A stretch of 64,000 bases of DNA from Acidisphaera sp. S103 (GCF_009765975.1 NZ_LMUJ01000064.1:114872-178871); one strand, 5' to 3'; counted from the first letter of the stretch, positions 43,812 through 53,886 are shown. Notes: generated from the letters alone by a model not told the origin. Translations and numbers: made by a program.

Positions 43812-45158
43812 TCAGGTTGCGGGATGGAGTGCGGCGACCAGGGGGGCGATGGTCGCCAGAGTGTCCAGTTGCCAGACCGAGCCGATGACGGCGTCAACCG
43901 AACCGGTGAAACCACCTTGGTGGGCGAGGTCACGCAGTTTCGCCTCGATTTCCGCGTCGGTCAGAGGGTCGGCGGTGCTGCCCTTGGCGTGTGTGACGGT
44001 TGCTGTCAGCACGCGGCCGTCATGGGTGCGCACGGTGGCGGTGGCGGCGCCGCGCGGGCTGTTGGCGTCCAGTTCCGCTCGCGTCAGTGCCCGCAGTGCG
44101 GCGACGGCCGGGTCATGGACCGCGGCGTCGGAGAATTCCCACAGCCCTGCCCGGCCGAACTGAAAGGCGACGGCGGCGCAATGGTGGATGCTGACACGCG
44201 CGTCGCGGTCGTTCACGACGGTGCGATCGCCTCGGTCCAGCAGAAGCTGGTCGCCGGAAACGGTGATGCCGGCGATCTCGGCCACGGTCAGTCGGTGATC
44301 CCGGCGCAGTGCCAGGCAGGCATCGACCACGGCGTGCATGACGATCCCCGCTGGATAGGGTTTGTAGGTGTTGGCCGCCAGTTCCCATTGTTCGCCCAAG
44401 CCGGCCGTCGCGGTGGCGACATCCGGTTCGTCGCCCATTGCCCGGGCCCAGCCCAATGCGCCCTCGATGGCGGATGGCGCGGCGGTGTAGCCGGATTCCG
44501 CCAGCAGCGCGGCGAACAGGCCGTTGCGGGCGGCATTGCCGACGCTGACGTTCTTGGCCGCGCTGGGCAGGTTTTCGACAATCCCGGCCGACTGGCTGGC
44601 GGCGATGCCTAACGCGTGGGCGGTGCGTTCGGCATCGAAACCCAGCAGTTTCGCGGCGGCGGCAGCGGCGCCGAAAACGCCGCAGGTGGAGGTGATATGC
44701 CAGCCGCGTGCGTAATGACCCGGTGATACCGCGTTGCCGATGCGACAGGCGACCTCGGCACCGAGGATGAAGGCGTGCAGCAGCGTCGCACCGGACAGTC
44801 CGCGCTGCTCCGCCAAAGCCAGTACCGCGGGCGCGACCGGCGCCGTCGGGTGGATGACGGTGCGCAGGTGGGTGTCGTCGTAATCGAGCAGGTTGCCGCC
44901 GATCGCGTTGACGAAGGCGGCACTGACCGGGTCGAGGCGTTCGGTGCGGCCGATGACCGTGACCCGATCGGCGCCGGACAGCGGCAGCAGCACCCGCACG
45001 GCCATCTCGACCGGTGGGGTGGCGGCAACACCCAGCGCGCAGCCGATGAAATTCAACAGTGACCGCTTGCCTTCGTGCCACACGGCGCCCGGTATGCTGT
45101 CGCGCCCCGAGGCCGCAACAAACCGCCCGAGTTGTTCGGTAATCGTCAACGCCGCCAT
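43812..45158 (-). CDS. MmgE/PrpD family protein
   Basis: 448-residue protein of the 2-methylcitrate dehydratase (PrpD) and iminodisuccinate epimerase family. Landmarks: RSLLNFIGCALGVAATPP, GNLLDYDDTHLRTVIHPTAPV (conserved DxDDTH-type motif), SPGHYARGWHITSTCGVFGAA and YKPYPAGIVMHAVVDA. ATG 45158 has GGAGGCAAGAAGG upstream. In an operon with CaiB-type CoA transferase rather than prpBC, so it is likely a dehydratase or isomerase for another hydroxyacid, not methylcitrate. Confidence 0.9.
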   Translation of the reverse strand: MAALTITEQLGRFVAASGRDSIPGAVWHEGKRSLLNFIGCALGVAATPPVEMAVRVLLPLSGADRVTVIGRTERLDPVSAAFVNAIGGNLLDYDDTHLRTVIHPTAPVAPAVLALAEQRGLSGATLLHAFILGAEVACRIGNAVSPGHYARGWHITSTCGVFGAAAAAAKLLGFDAERTAHALGIAASQSAGIVENLPSAAKNVSVGNAARNGLFAALLAESGYTAAPSAIEGALGWARAMGDEPDVATATAGLGEQWELAANTYKPYPAGIVMHAVVDACLALRRDHRLTVAEIAGITVSGDQLLLDRGDRTVVNDRDARVSIHHCAAVAFQFGRAGLWEFSDAAVHDPAVAALRALTRAELDANSPRGAATATVRTHDGRVLTATVTHAKGSTADPLTDAEIEAKLRDLAHQGGFTGSVDAVIGSVWQLDTLATIAPLVAALHPAT

Positions 45159-45261
45159 CCTTCTTGCCTCCGGGCAGGCGCGGGCCGCACCTCCACGCTT
45201 GAATCAGCGTGACACATCCCGTGGGACGCGGGCAATTCGCGGCGGGGACAGACGCCCTGCC

Positions 45262-46491
45262 CTACAGCACCCCTTCGCCCTTCAGACTCTCCACCTCGGC
45301 GGCCGACAGCCCCAGCCATCCGTGCAGCACGTCCCCGGTATGCTGCCCCAGTATCGGCGACGCCTTGACCTTCGGCGGCTTGCCGTTCACCCGCACCGGC
45401 CAGGCCGGCATCTTGAACCCGCCATGTGTCGGATGCTCCATCGTCTGCATGATACCGCGTTCGACGAAGCTGGGGTCGTTCTGCAACTCCATCGTGTCCA
45501 GAACCGCGCCGGCGGGGATACCGGCGCCGCCGACCAGCGCCATCGCTTCATGCTTGGTCCGGGTCTGCGTCCATTCCCGGATGATCGGGTCGAGTTCGGC
45601 GTCGTTTTTGACCCGCAATGTCGGCGTGTTGAAGCGCGGATCGTCGATCAGGTCTTCGCGGCCCATCACCTTGCACAGGCGCGACCAGTGTTCGGGATTG
45701 CCCCGGCTGGTCATGATCCATACGTAGTCGTTCAGGCCACCGGGTGCGCAGGGATACAGGCCGGATGGGCCGTTGGTGCCGCCTCCCGAACGGGTGCCGT
45801 CACGCTCGACGGCTTTGCCGAACTTGGCCTGGGTTGAGAAATTGGTGCGCATGTAATGCAGCATCGCATCCTGCATGGCGACCTGCAGCCGGCATCCCTC
45901 ACCGGTTTTGTCACGCTTGCGCAACGCGCCGAGGATGGTGATCGCCATGGTCATTCCGGTGCCGGTATCGCCCAACGAGATGCCGGGCTTCACCGGCTGA
46001 CGGCCGCGTTCCCCGGTGACGCTGATGGTGCCCCCGGTCGCCTGGGCGATCATGTCGAACGCCAGATTTTTCTCGTACGGGCTGCCGGTGCCGAAGCCCT
46101 TGATCTGGCAGAAGATGATGCGTGGATTGAGCGCCTTCACCTCGTCGTAACCCAGGCCCAGACGCTCGATGGTGCCGGGCGCCATGTTTTCCACGCAGAT
46201 ATCCGCCTTGCGCAGCAAATCCTTCACGATCTCCAGCCCAAGCGGGGATTTCAGGTTGACCGTGATCGATTTCTTGTTCGCATTGAACATGTGGAAGTAG
46301 TACGGATCGTCATCCGGCTGACCGGGACGAAGGCGGCGGCCGGGATCGCCGGTGCGTGGGTTCTCGATCTTTACGACCTCGGCACCCAGCCAGGCGAGTG
46401 CTTCGGTGCAGGACGGGCCAGCTTCGAACTGGGTAAAATCGACAACCCGAACGCCGGCGAGGAAGTCGAGGTCGGTGCTGCTTTCAGCCAT
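45262..46491 (-). CDS. CaiB/BaiF family III CoA transferase
   Basis: 409-residue CoA transferase, which moves CoA between carboxylic acids. Family signatures: GVRVVDFTQFEAGPSCTEAL, GAEVVKIENPRTGDPGR, PRIIFCQIKGFGTGSPY and the catalytic aspartate in LAFDMIAQATGG. ATG 46491 has GGAGGA upstream. It lies 27 bp after the monooxygenase gene and 103 bp before MmgE/PrpD in one direction. Would activate the acid produced by the monooxygenase. Confidence 0.93.
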   Translation of the reverse strand: MAESSTDLDFLAGVRVVDFTQFEAGPSCTEALAWLGAEVVKIENPRTGDPGRRLRPGQPDDDPYYFHMFNANKKSITVNLKSPLGLEIVKDLLRKADICVENMAPGTIERLGLGYDEVKALNPRIIFCQIKGFGTGSPYEKNLAFDMIAQATGGTISVTGERGRQPVKPGISLGDTGTGMTMAITILGALRKRDKTGEGCRLQVAMQDAMLHYMRTNFSTQAKFGKAVERDGTRSGGGTNGPSGLYPCAPGGLNDYVWIMTSRGNPEHWSRLCKVMGREDLIDDPRFNTPTLRVKNDAELDPIIREWTQTRTKHEAMALVGGAGIPAGAVLDTMELQNDPSFVERGIMQTMEHPTHGGFKMPAWPVRVNGKPPKVKASPILGQHTGDVLHGWLGLSAAEVESLKGEGVL

Positions 46492-46518
46492 GACAGTATC
46501 CTCCGGTTGCATCTTCTT

Positions 46519-47736
46519 CTATTCGGCCGCGATGGTGGCGGGCACCACCGGTTTGATTTTCGCCATGTTGCCGCCGAAGCGTTCCCTGAATGCGGCGGTA
46601 TCGATTTCTTCCAGGTCGATCTGCCGATTGAGCACCTGTTCCTTCCACTTCAACAGTGTCGGATGGGCTGCCTGGAATTCCGGCATTACTTCCTTGGCGA
46701 ACAGTTCAAGCGACCCGCAAATATGTTCGTGGGTGTTCTTTCCAGCCTGGTTCAGCAACACGACCTGGTCGATGTTTGACGACTGGAACTTTTGCAGCTT
46801 CTTCCGAATGGTATCAGGCGAACCGATCAGGCCGCCGCGCAACGCCGAAGCGTGCGCCTCCGGATTGGCGTTTTTCCATTTGTTGTATTCGTCCCACATG
46901 TTGACGGTGCCCGGTGGCGGCCGCTGCCGGCTGCTGCTCGCACCATAGTATTTCAATGAGAACTGGAAGAATGTGTCGCCATCGGCGCGCTGCCGGGCTT
47001 CTTCATCGGTCTTGGCGCACATGAAGAACGAAACCAGCGCGATATTGGGGTTTGCCTGGTAGTCGGCGAGCTTCTTCTGCCGCTTGACGAAGGCGTTGTA
47101 GTAAGCATGGACCCAGGCATGCGCGGCATCGGCCGAGACAAACTGAAAACCGAGCGCACCCATGCCCCATTCCCCGCATTTGGCGAGTGTATCCAGTTGC
47201 GAGCATGCCACCCAGAGCGGGGGATGCGGCTTTTGTGCCGGTTTCGGCAATACATTGCGCAACGGCATGTCGAAATACTTGCCGTGATGCTCGCTGCCGC
47301 CGTCCTTGAACATGGGGAAGATCGCCCGCACGGCTTCCTCAAAGATTTCCCGCTTGTCGCCCATCTTCACGCCGAACGGTTCCAGCTCGGTCTCCGACGC
47401 GCTTTCGCCCATGCCGAATTCGCATCGTCCGTTCGACAGCAGGTCCAGGGTCGCGATCCGCTCCGCCACCCGGGCCGGATGGTTGGTGGTCAGTTGGCAG
47501 ATGCCGTGACCCAGCCGGATATTTTTGGTCCGCTGGCTGGCGGCGGCGAGAAAGGACTCTGGCGCGGGGGAGTGAGAATATTCCTCAAGAAAATGGTGCT
47601 CCACCTGCCACGCGTGATCGTAGCCGAGTTTGTCGGCGAGTTCGATTTGCGAGAGCGCGTTTTGGTAAAGGGTCAATTCATCGCCCGGATGCCACGGGCG
47701 CGGCAACTGCAGTTCGTAGAATATCCCAAATTTCAT
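46519..47736 (-). CDS. LLM-class flavin-dependent monooxygenase
   Basis: 405-residue luciferase-like enzyme close in pattern to the alkanal monooxygenase alpha type: MKFGIFYELQLPRPWHPGDE, DKLGYDHAWQVEHHFLEEYSHS, IRLGHGICQLTTNHPARVAERI and SNGRCEFGMGESASETEL. ATG 47736 has AGGAGCGGA upstream; the longer frame is non-coding in character. First gene of the unit with CaiB, MmgE/PrpD and TIGR03084, and divergent to an MFS gene across a 207-bp gap that presumably holds both promoters. Confidence 0.9.
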   Translation of the reverse strand: MKFGIFYELQLPRPWHPGDELTLYQNALSQIELADKLGYDHAWQVEHHFLEEYSHSPAPESFLAAASQRTKNIRLGHGICQLTTNHPARVAERIATLDLLSNGRCEFGMGESASETELEPFGVKMGDKREIFEEAVRAIFPMFKDGGSEHHGKYFDMPLRNVLPKPAQKPHPPLWVACSQLDTLAKCGEWGMGALGFQFVSADAAHAWVHAYYNAFVKRQKKLADYQANPNIALVSFFMCAKTDEEARQRADGDTFFQFSLKYYGASSSRQRPPPGTVNMWDEYNKWKNANPEAHASALRGGLIGSPDTIRKKLQKFQSSNIDQVVLLNQAGKNTHEHICGSLELFAKEVMPEFQAAHPTLLKWKEQVLNRQIDLEEIDTAAFRERFGGNMAKIKPVVPATIAAE

Positions 47737-47943
47737 CGGTCCGCTCCTATTGTTTCGTTGCCGACTTCTACCGGCCGGATCGCGGTCGTCGGATAACAGT
47801 CTATCGCGCGTGACGGCCCTGTCCATCTTTGCACCCGGCCGGATTGCACCGACTCATCAAACGGCACAGCATCCGGCCGCAGTCGATCGTCTTTCAATCG
47901 GAAAGAAGCTGCCTCGACGGCGGCGCAGAAGGAGAACGGACAC

Positions 47944-49221
47944 GTGGCAGGCAATTGGATACCTCCGGCCGGCACGGCGGATAACATCGCCGCGACTTCC
48001 TGGTATCGCGAGATCACACCACAAAGCTGGCGCGTGCTGTGGTTTGCCGGTCTCGGCTGGATGTTCGACGTCTACGATTCGTTCGTTCTGTCGCTGACCA
48101 TACCCGCGCTGATCGCGGCCTTCGCGCTGTCGAACGCTGAAGCCGGCACCATCGGCAGCATTCTCGCCGCTGGATTGATCGTCGGTGGCATCGTCATGGG
48201 CTGGGTCGCCGACCGCATCGGACGGGTACGCACGCTGTATCTTAGCATCCTTGTCTACTCGCTGTTCACCTGCCTCACCGCCATCGCACCTTCGGCTACC
48301 TGGGTCGCGGCATTGCGCTTCCTGGGCGGGCTGGGCATGGGTGGAACATGGACGTCCGGTGCGGCACTGGTCGCGGAGACATGGGGGGCGAAGCATCGCG
48401 GCAAAGGTGGCGCCCTGATGCAGATGGGCCTGCCGCTCGGTTCCATGCTGGCGATCGGCGTCACCGCTTTGATCACCAGCCTGATGGGCGGGCTGAACCA
48501 CGGCGGATGGCGCGTGATCTACGGTCTTGGCTTCCTGCCGGCGCTGATCCTGCTTCCGGTTGCCCTGCGCACGCCGGAATCGCCTGTGTGGCGTGCCCGA
48601 GCGACATCGACAGGCAAGTCTGGGTCGATCGCCGATCTGTTCCGCGGCGGCAATGCGCGCGGGATGCTGCTGGCTTTCAGCTTCATTTTCTTCGCGCAAT
48701 ACATCTACTGGGGTGTCTTCACCTGGACGCCAACCTTTCTGGTCAGCGTCAAGCATTTGAATTTTGTGCGGGGCCTCGGCTTCGTGCTGTCGCAGCAGTT
48801 CGGATCGCTGATCGGGTTCCTGGTTTTCGCGGCGCTGGTCGACCGGCTTGGCCGCCGGCCGACCTTTATCGGCTTCCTTGTCATCGGCGCAATCGCCGTG
48901 GGTGTGCTGGTGTTGGAGGCCGATCCGCGCGTGTTGTTGGCGACCATGTTCTTCACGGGGTTCGGCATCACCGGCATCTTCGCCGGCATGGGACCATTCA
49001 CCGCGGAGATGATGTCGAACACCGCTTCGCGTGGCCTGGCGATGGGTCTCGCCTATAACGGCGGGCGCATTGGCGGGCTGATCGCACCCGTACTGATCGG
49101 GGCTCTTGCCACCAGCGCGCAGGGATTTGCCGCTGGGATGGCAACGACGATCGTCGCCTTCATCCTGGCGATCGGCGTCATCCTGATCTGCCCCGAAACG
49201 CGAGGAACCGAGATTCGCTAA
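47944..49221 (+). CDS. MFS transporter, aromatic-acid or sugar-acid type
   Basis: 425-residue major facilitator with an N-terminal GWMFDVYDSFVLSLTIPALIA and the loop 2-3 motif GWVADRIGRVRTLYLS typical of the aromatic acid:proton symporter and related groups. Hydrophobic segments through the whole length. Start GTG 47944 with GGAGAAC ten bases upstream. Divergent to the monooxygenase/CaiB unit, so it probably imports that pathway's substrate. Convergent with the TetR gene after 49 bp. Confidence 0.88.
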   Translation: MAGNWIPPAGTADNIAATSWYREITPQSWRVLWFAGLGWMFDVYDSFVLSLTIPALIAAFALSNAEAGTIGSILAAGLIVGGIVMGWVADRIGRVRTLYLSILVYSLFTCLTAIAPSATWVAALRFLGGLGMGGTWTSGAALVAETWGAKHRGKGGALMQMGLPLGSMLAIGVTALITSLMGGLNHGGWRVIYGLGFLPALILLPVALRTPESPVWRARATSTGKSGSIADLFRGGNARGMLLAFSFIFFAQYIYWGVFTWTPTFLVSVKHLNFVRGLGFVLSQQFGSLIGFLVFAALVDRLGRRPTFIGFLVIGAIAVGVLVLEADPRVLLATMFFTGFGITGIFAGMGPFTAEMMSNTASRGLAMGLAYNGGRIGGLIAPVLIGALATSAQGFAAGMATTIVAFILAIGVILICPETRGTEIR

Positions 49222-49270
49222 GCCGGCGTCGGCAAGGCAAGCCTTCGCCGCGGTGATCGCGGCAGCAGCA

Positions 49271-49870
49271 TCAGCAGCCGAACAGCTTGCGGCCAACCAC
49301 CCGGAGAAACTCGGCCCATTCCGCCTGGAACGCCGGGTCTTTGGCGTCCTTCCCGGTCACCAGCCGGGTGATCTGGGTGAACGCGATTGGATAGGTGGCC
49401 AGGCTGAGCGTGGCCAGTTGGATCAGCCGCCAATCCATGTCGGCGGGCAGGCCACCCTGTTGCTGGATGTCGTGGATGGCTTCGCCGTAAGCGGCGAGAC
49501 GCTGGCGCCGATCCTCCTCGCCGGGGACGACGCGATTGCGCGCGCTCGCTGCCTCCCAGGCGAGAAAGCGCAGGTAATCCTGGTCACCTTTGCGTTTCTC
49601 GAACCGGGTCGCGATCAAGTCCGCCGGGTTCTCCGGAAGCGTCTCCCGCCAGTGTATCGCGGGCCGGAACTTGCTGTCGTGAACCGCCTGGAACAGCGCT
49701 TCCTTGCCGCCGAAATGGTGATGGATCAGTTGCTTGCTGACCCGAGCGCGGCGCGCCACGCCGGATAGGGTGGTGCCGTCGAAGCCGCGCTGGGCGAACT
49801 CCTTCGCCGCCGCGTCGATCACCCGGCGGCGCGTCCGCTCCGGATCGCGTGTCCTTGTTTTCGTTGTCAT
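49271..49870 (-). CDS. TetR/AcrR family regulator
   Basis: 199-residue repressor-type protein. The HTH reads TTLSGVARRARVSKQLIHHHF followed by GGKEALFQAV, standard for TetR; the C-terminal ligand domain is not recognisable. Starts at ATG 49870 by preference; ATG 49885 and GTG 49891 are also open. It is divergent to the ABC-importer operon starting at 49968 and convergent to the MFS gene, so either may be its target; the divergent position favours the importer. Confidence 0.88.
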   Translation of the reverse strand: MTTKTRTRDPERTRRRVIDAAAKEFAQRGFDGTTLSGVARRARVSKQLIHHHFGGKEALFQAVHDSKFRPAIHWRETLPENPADLIATRFEKRKGDQDYLRFLAWEAASARNRVVPGEEDRRQRLAAYGEAIHDIQQQGGLPADMDWRLIQLATLSLATYPIAFTQITRLVTGKDAKDPAFQAEWAEFLRVVGRKLFGC

Positions 49871-49967
49871 CCGGCTTCGTCCCATCGCCACGCTACTTTA
49901 CCGTCGTCCAACTATTGACAGCCAGGGCGTTCTTGGAAAGCCTGGGTGAAATCACGGGGCGAACGTC

Positions 49968-51092
49968 ATGCCGCTACACACGGGATTGGAAACGTCCATC
50001 CAACGCCGGCGCCTGCTGCTGACGGCGGCCGGTGCGGCGGTTGCGCGACCGTTGACCGCGGCACGCGCCGCCGACACGGTCGAATTGGTCACCGTCACCC
50101 CGACGCTGATCGACGCCGCGAAGCGCGAGGGCACCGTCGTCGTGCGCTACAGCAGCCCAGTGGATGAGATGACGCAGATGGCCACCGCCTTCGAGGCCAG
50201 GTTTGGCATCAAGGTTCAGGTGGATCGCAAGGTCGGCGTGGTGGGCACACAGCAATTCGCGACCGAGGAACGCGTCGGCCGGCACGTCATGGACGTGAAC
50301 TACTCCGCCGATCCGGCCGGCATGTCCGATCTCGCGGAGGAAGGGTTCTATCTTCGTTTCACGCTGCCGGACGCACTGCCGTTGCTTGATAAAGGCGCGT
50401 ATATCCCGGAACTTGGTTACTGTCCGAAATGGACCGAGATCGTTATATCCTACAATCCCGACCACATCCCCTTGGCGCAGGCTCGGGAGCAGTTCAAGAC
50501 GTGGCATGGCCTGCTCGATCCGAAGCTGAAGGGCAAAATCGGAATGAACGAGCCGGCGGGAGGCGGTGTGCCCCTGGCGACGTATCTGATGTTCTATCGG
50601 CTGCCGCAATACGGCCGTGACTTCGTTGCCAAGCTGGGTGAGCAGAAGCCGCGCTTGTACCCCGGTTCGGCGCAAGGCCGTGAAGACCTCGCGGCTGGTG
50701 CGATCTCGGTGTACGTGCCGAACTGGGAGTCGATCGCAATGATCACCTTCCTGAAAGGTGACCGGACACAATGGACCTATCCGGAGATCGCCCCCACCTT
50801 CGCCAACACCTATCTGTGCATCTCTAGCCACGCGCCGCATCCGGCCGCCGCGCGGCTGTTCACCGCTTGGTTCTTCACGCCGGAAGGCGCCCGCACGATG
50901 GAGTTGGCACAGGCCAAACCAACTCTGCAGGGTATTCCGGATGAGCGGACGGCGGTGGCCAAACTGAAACAAACGGATTGGTGGCGACCCTTCCCGGAGC
51001 AGATCCGCTGGATTCCCGACACCAACGATTGGGTCAAGAATTCCGAAGACCTGATCCCGGATATGCGTGAGGCACTGGGTTGGCAACGGTAA
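49968..51092 (+). CDS. ABC transporter substrate-binding protein, Fbp/Pot-like
   Basis: 374-residue periplasmic binding protein of the iron/polyamine type (family 1). Signal peptide with RRRLLLTAAGAAVARP and cleavage near AARA; the triple arginine could be read by Tat. Mature start VELVTVTPTLIDAAKREG then VVVRYSSPVDEM is characteristic, and WTEIVISYNP and GKIGMNEPAGGG follow. Tyrosine ligands for iron are not obvious, so an organic ligand is plausible. Its 3' end overlaps the permease start by 13 bases. Confidence 0.86.
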   Translation: MPLHTGLETSIQRRRLLLTAAGAAVARPLTAARAADTVELVTVTPTLIDAAKREGTVVVRYSSPVDEMTQMATAFEARFGIKVQVDRKVGVVGTQQFATEERVGRHVMDVNYSADPAGMSDLAEEGFYLRFTLPDALPLLDKGAYIPELGYCPKWTEIVISYNPDHIPLAQAREQFKTWHGLLDPKLKGKIGMNEPAGGGVPLATYLMFYRLPQYGRDFVAKLGEQKPRLYPGSAQGREDLAAGAISVYVPNWESIAMITFLKGDRTQWTYPEIAPTFANTYLCISSHAPHPAAARLFTAWFFTPEGARTMELAQAKPTLQGIPDERTAVAKLKQTDWWRPFPEQIRWIPDTNDWVKNSEDLIPDMREALGWQR

Positions 51093-52804
51093 CGCCCAAC
51101 CTGGACCTTTTTGGACCATTGCCGCGCCGTCTTGGCATGAGTGTGGTGCTGGCCGTATCCGCCGCGCTGGTGCTGGCACCGGTTCTCGCCGTGATCTATG
51201 GCGCGTTCCGCACCCGCCCGCCCGGTGCGCCGCGGGCAGCCTTCACTCTGGCGAAGATGGCGCAAGCTTGGGGCGGGATCTTCACCGGTGGCTGGACCCA
51301 GGCACCCACTGTCAACACGATCCTGCTCGCCATCCCTGTAACGATCGTGGCGACCGCGCTGGGTGTCGCGCTCGCCTGGGCGGTGACGCGTACGGACATG
51401 CCGGGGCGCCGCACGCTGGAACTGCTGTTCCTGGTCCCGCTGCTTTACTCGCCGCTGGTCAGCGTGATCGGGTGGACGGTGTTGGCCGACCCCGGCGCCG
51501 GGCTGCTGAACCGGGCATGGGCGGGGGTAACCGGGGCACATGCACCGCTGTTCGATGTGTATTCTTATGGCGGCATTGCCTTCGTCATGGTGTTCTACTT
51601 CGCGCCCTATGCGTTCCTGCTGTGCGCCGGTGCGTTTCGGGCGTTGGACAGCACGCTGGAGGAAGCGGCGGCGATGTCCGGTGCGGGGTTGTTGCGGCGC
51701 CTAGGGTTCGTGACGTTCCCGCTGATGCTTGCGGGCATTGGCGCCGCATCCCTGTTCATTTTCACGCTGGCGCTGGAGCAATTCGCTATCCCCGGCTTTC
51801 TGGGCGCACATGTGCATTTCGATACGCTCGCCTATGCGATTTTCGAGCGCACCAGCACATATCCGAGCGACCTGCCGGGAGCGGCCGCGGCGGGTACGTT
51901 GTTGCTGGTGTTGTCCTCCATCGGGCTGTACGCCTATCGCCGGCTGACGCGCCATGCCGGCCGGTTCATCAGTGTGACCGCGCGTGGCTACCGAGCGGTG
52001 CCGACAGCGCTGGGGCGTGGTGGGATGGTGCTGACGGTTATCTGCGCGGCCTTGTTCGCGATTGGTGTGGCGTTGCCGTTGGCCGCTGTGCTGCTGCGCG
52101 CCTTGCTGCCGGTGCGGACGGCATCGGTCGATCTGTCGGCACTAGGTTTTGGCAATTTCACGCAATTGTTCGCTGCCGGAGACTTCCTCCTCGGCCTGCA
52201 AAACACGGCCTGGCTGGCGTTCGGTGCCGCCACGATCTGTGCGGGACTTGGCCTGCTGATCGGATCGCTGCTGGTTCGTCGCCGATCCGCTGGACTGTCG
52301 GCGCTGGACTATCTGGTGGCACTGCCGATCGGCATCCCCGGCACGGTGTTCGGCGTCGGCATGCTGTGGGCGTATGTCCGGACCCCACTTTACCTGACGC
52401 TGTGGATCCTGCTGCTGGCGTTCACGGTGCGCTATCTGGTCTATGCCGTTCGTACGGTCGGCGGCAGCATGATGCAGATCGATCCGGTGCTGGAAGAAAG
52501 CGCCGCGATCGCCGGCGGCACGCCACTACGGACGTTCCTGTTCGTCGATCTTCCCTTGCTGAAGCCGGCGATCGCATCGGCCTGGCTTCTGGTGTTCCTG
52601 ATCGTGATGCGGGAGATCAGCGCCAGTGTCATCCTGTATGGCGCTGACTCGGTGACGGTACCGATTCTGACGTGGAACTATCTGAACGATGGTTCCTACG
52701 GCACCGCCAGCGCGCTGGCGATCGTGCAGGTGGTCGCGGTTGGACTTGTTGTGATGTTGTTGCGCTGGCTGTTCGGGGCCGACATCCGTGCTCGGTCGGA
52801 GTAG
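51080..52804 (+). CDS. ABC transporter permease, FbpB-type duplicated
   Basis: 574-residue permease formed of two permease halves fused in one chain, as in FbpB/ThiP. Two EAA-type loops are visible: RALDSTLEEAAAMSGAGLLR in the first half and IDPVLEESAAIAGGTPLR in the second, so the protein can form the whole channel alone. Start TTG 51080 has GAGG seven bases upstream and overlaps the binding-protein gene. Inner membrane, about twelve helices. The ATPase gene begins four bases after its stop. Confidence 0.9.
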   Translation: MATVTPNLDLFGPLPRRLGMSVVLAVSAALVLAPVLAVIYGAFRTRPPGAPRAAFTLAKMAQAWGGIFTGGWTQAPTVNTILLAIPVTIVATALGVALAWAVTRTDMPGRRTLELLFLVPLLYSPLVSVIGWTVLADPGAGLLNRAWAGVTGAHAPLFDVYSYGGIAFVMVFYFAPYAFLLCAGAFRALDSTLEEAAAMSGAGLLRRLGFVTFPLMLAGIGAASLFIFTLALEQFAIPGFLGAHVHFDTLAYAIFERTSTYPSDLPGAAAAGTLLLVLSSIGLYAYRRLTRHAGRFISVTARGYRAVPTALGRGGMVLTVICAALFAIGVALPLAAVLLRALLPVRTASVDLSALGFGNFTQLFAAGDFLLGLQNTAWLAFGAATICAGLGLLIGSLLVRRRSAGLSALDYLVALPIGIPGTVFGVGMLWAYVRTPLYLTLWILLLAFTVRYLVYAVRTVGGSMMQIDPVLEESAAIAGGTPLRTFLFVDLPLLKPAIASAWLLVFLIVMREISASVILYGADSVTVPILTWNYLNDGSYGTASALAIVQVVAVGLVVMLLRWLFGADIRARSE

Positions 52805-52807
52805 CCA

Positions 52808-53872
52808 GTGACCGCGATCCGTATCGCCGGCCTCAATCGCCGTTTTGGACCTGCTTTTGCGGTCGAGGGCTTGGACCTTGAGATTGCGGCAGGGGAGTTT
52901 TTGACGCTGCTGGGACCGAGCGGTTCGGGGAAGACAACGACTTTGCGGATGTTGGCGGGGTTGGAACGGCCGGATTCGGGAACGATACAGGTGGGCGGCC
53001 GGGTGATGAACGGGCCGGGCGTGTTCGTCCCGCCACACAAGCGCAACATGGGCATGGTGTTCCAGAGCTATGCCGTCTGGCCGCATCGGACGGTCTATCA
53101 GAACGTTGCCTTTCCGTTGCGCGTGCAACGTGTCTCGCGCGCCGACGAGAAGGCCCGTGTTGGGCGGATACTGGATCTGGTGGAACTGCCAGCCTCCGAC
53201 TTCGCCGACCGCTACGCCAGCCAGTTGTCCGGCGGGCAGCAGCAGCGCGTGTCGCTGGCCCGCGCCCTGGTGGCCGATCCCGATGTCATTCTGTACGATG
53301 AGCCGCTGTCCAACCTGGACGCCCGCTTGCGCGACGCCATGCGCACGCTGTTGCGCGACATCCATGGCCGCATCCGCACGACGGCGCTGTACGTGACCCA
53401 CGACCAGACCGAGGCGATGGTGCTGTCGGACCGGGTCTGCATCATGCAGGCCGGCCGCATCGTGCAGCAGGGGACGCCCCGCGCGCTGTACGACAATCCC
53501 AGCAACATGTTCGTGACTGAGTTCATCGGCGGCGCCAACGCACTGCCGATCGTCGAACAGGACCGCGCTCGGCAGCAGGTCGGCATTGCCGGCGGCGTGC
53601 GCATTCATGTCGCGAACTGGAATGCGGGTTCGGCGTCGCGCCTTGTCATTCGCCATCACCATGTTCAGTTGCTGCCCGCCGACGCGACGGCCTGCAACGC
53701 GATCGACGCGACCGTGCGTGACGCCGTGTTCCTGGGCGATCGCGTTCGTTTCACGTTGCAGGCCGATTGCGGGTTGACGCTGATTGCCGATGCTGTTGCC
53801 TCACCCGGCTTACCCATGCCGGGCAGCCGGATCCGCGCCGTCCTGCCGGCCGCGTTGTGCATCATTATTTAG
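52808..53872 (+). CDS. ABC transporter ATP-binding protein (Fbp/PotA-like)
   Basis: 354-residue ATPase: Walker A GPSGSGKTTT, Q-loop GMVFQSYAVWPH, signature LSGGQQQRVSLA, Walker B ILYDEPLSNLDA and switch YVTHDQTEA. The C-terminal quarter is a TOBE regulatory domain (RLVIRHHHVQLLPADAT). Start GTG 52808. Completes a one-permease importer with the two genes before it, and the Ldh-family gene follows after 14 bp. Confidence 0.93.
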   Translation: MTAIRIAGLNRRFGPAFAVEGLDLEIAAGEFLTLLGPSGSGKTTTLRMLAGLERPDSGTIQVGGRVMNGPGVFVPPHKRNMGMVFQSYAVWPHRTVYQNVAFPLRVQRVSRADEKARVGRILDLVELPASDFADRYASQLSGGQQQRVSLARALVADPDVILYDEPLSNLDARLRDAMRTLLRDIHGRIRTTALYVTHDQTEAMVLSDRVCIMQAGRIVQQGTPRALYDNPSNMFVTEFIGGANALPIVEQDRARQQVGIAGGVRIHVANWNAGSASRLVIRHHHVQLLPADATACNAIDATVRDAVFLGDRVRFTLQADCGLTLIADAVASPGLPMPGSRIRAVLPAALCIII

Positions 53873-53886
53873 GGAGAACATCAGAG

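Noticed and set aside
51067-52647. A long plus-strand frame overlapping the fused ABC permease
   Set aside because: The alternative frame at 51080 carries two EAA loops and helices; this one is arginine-rich and featureless.
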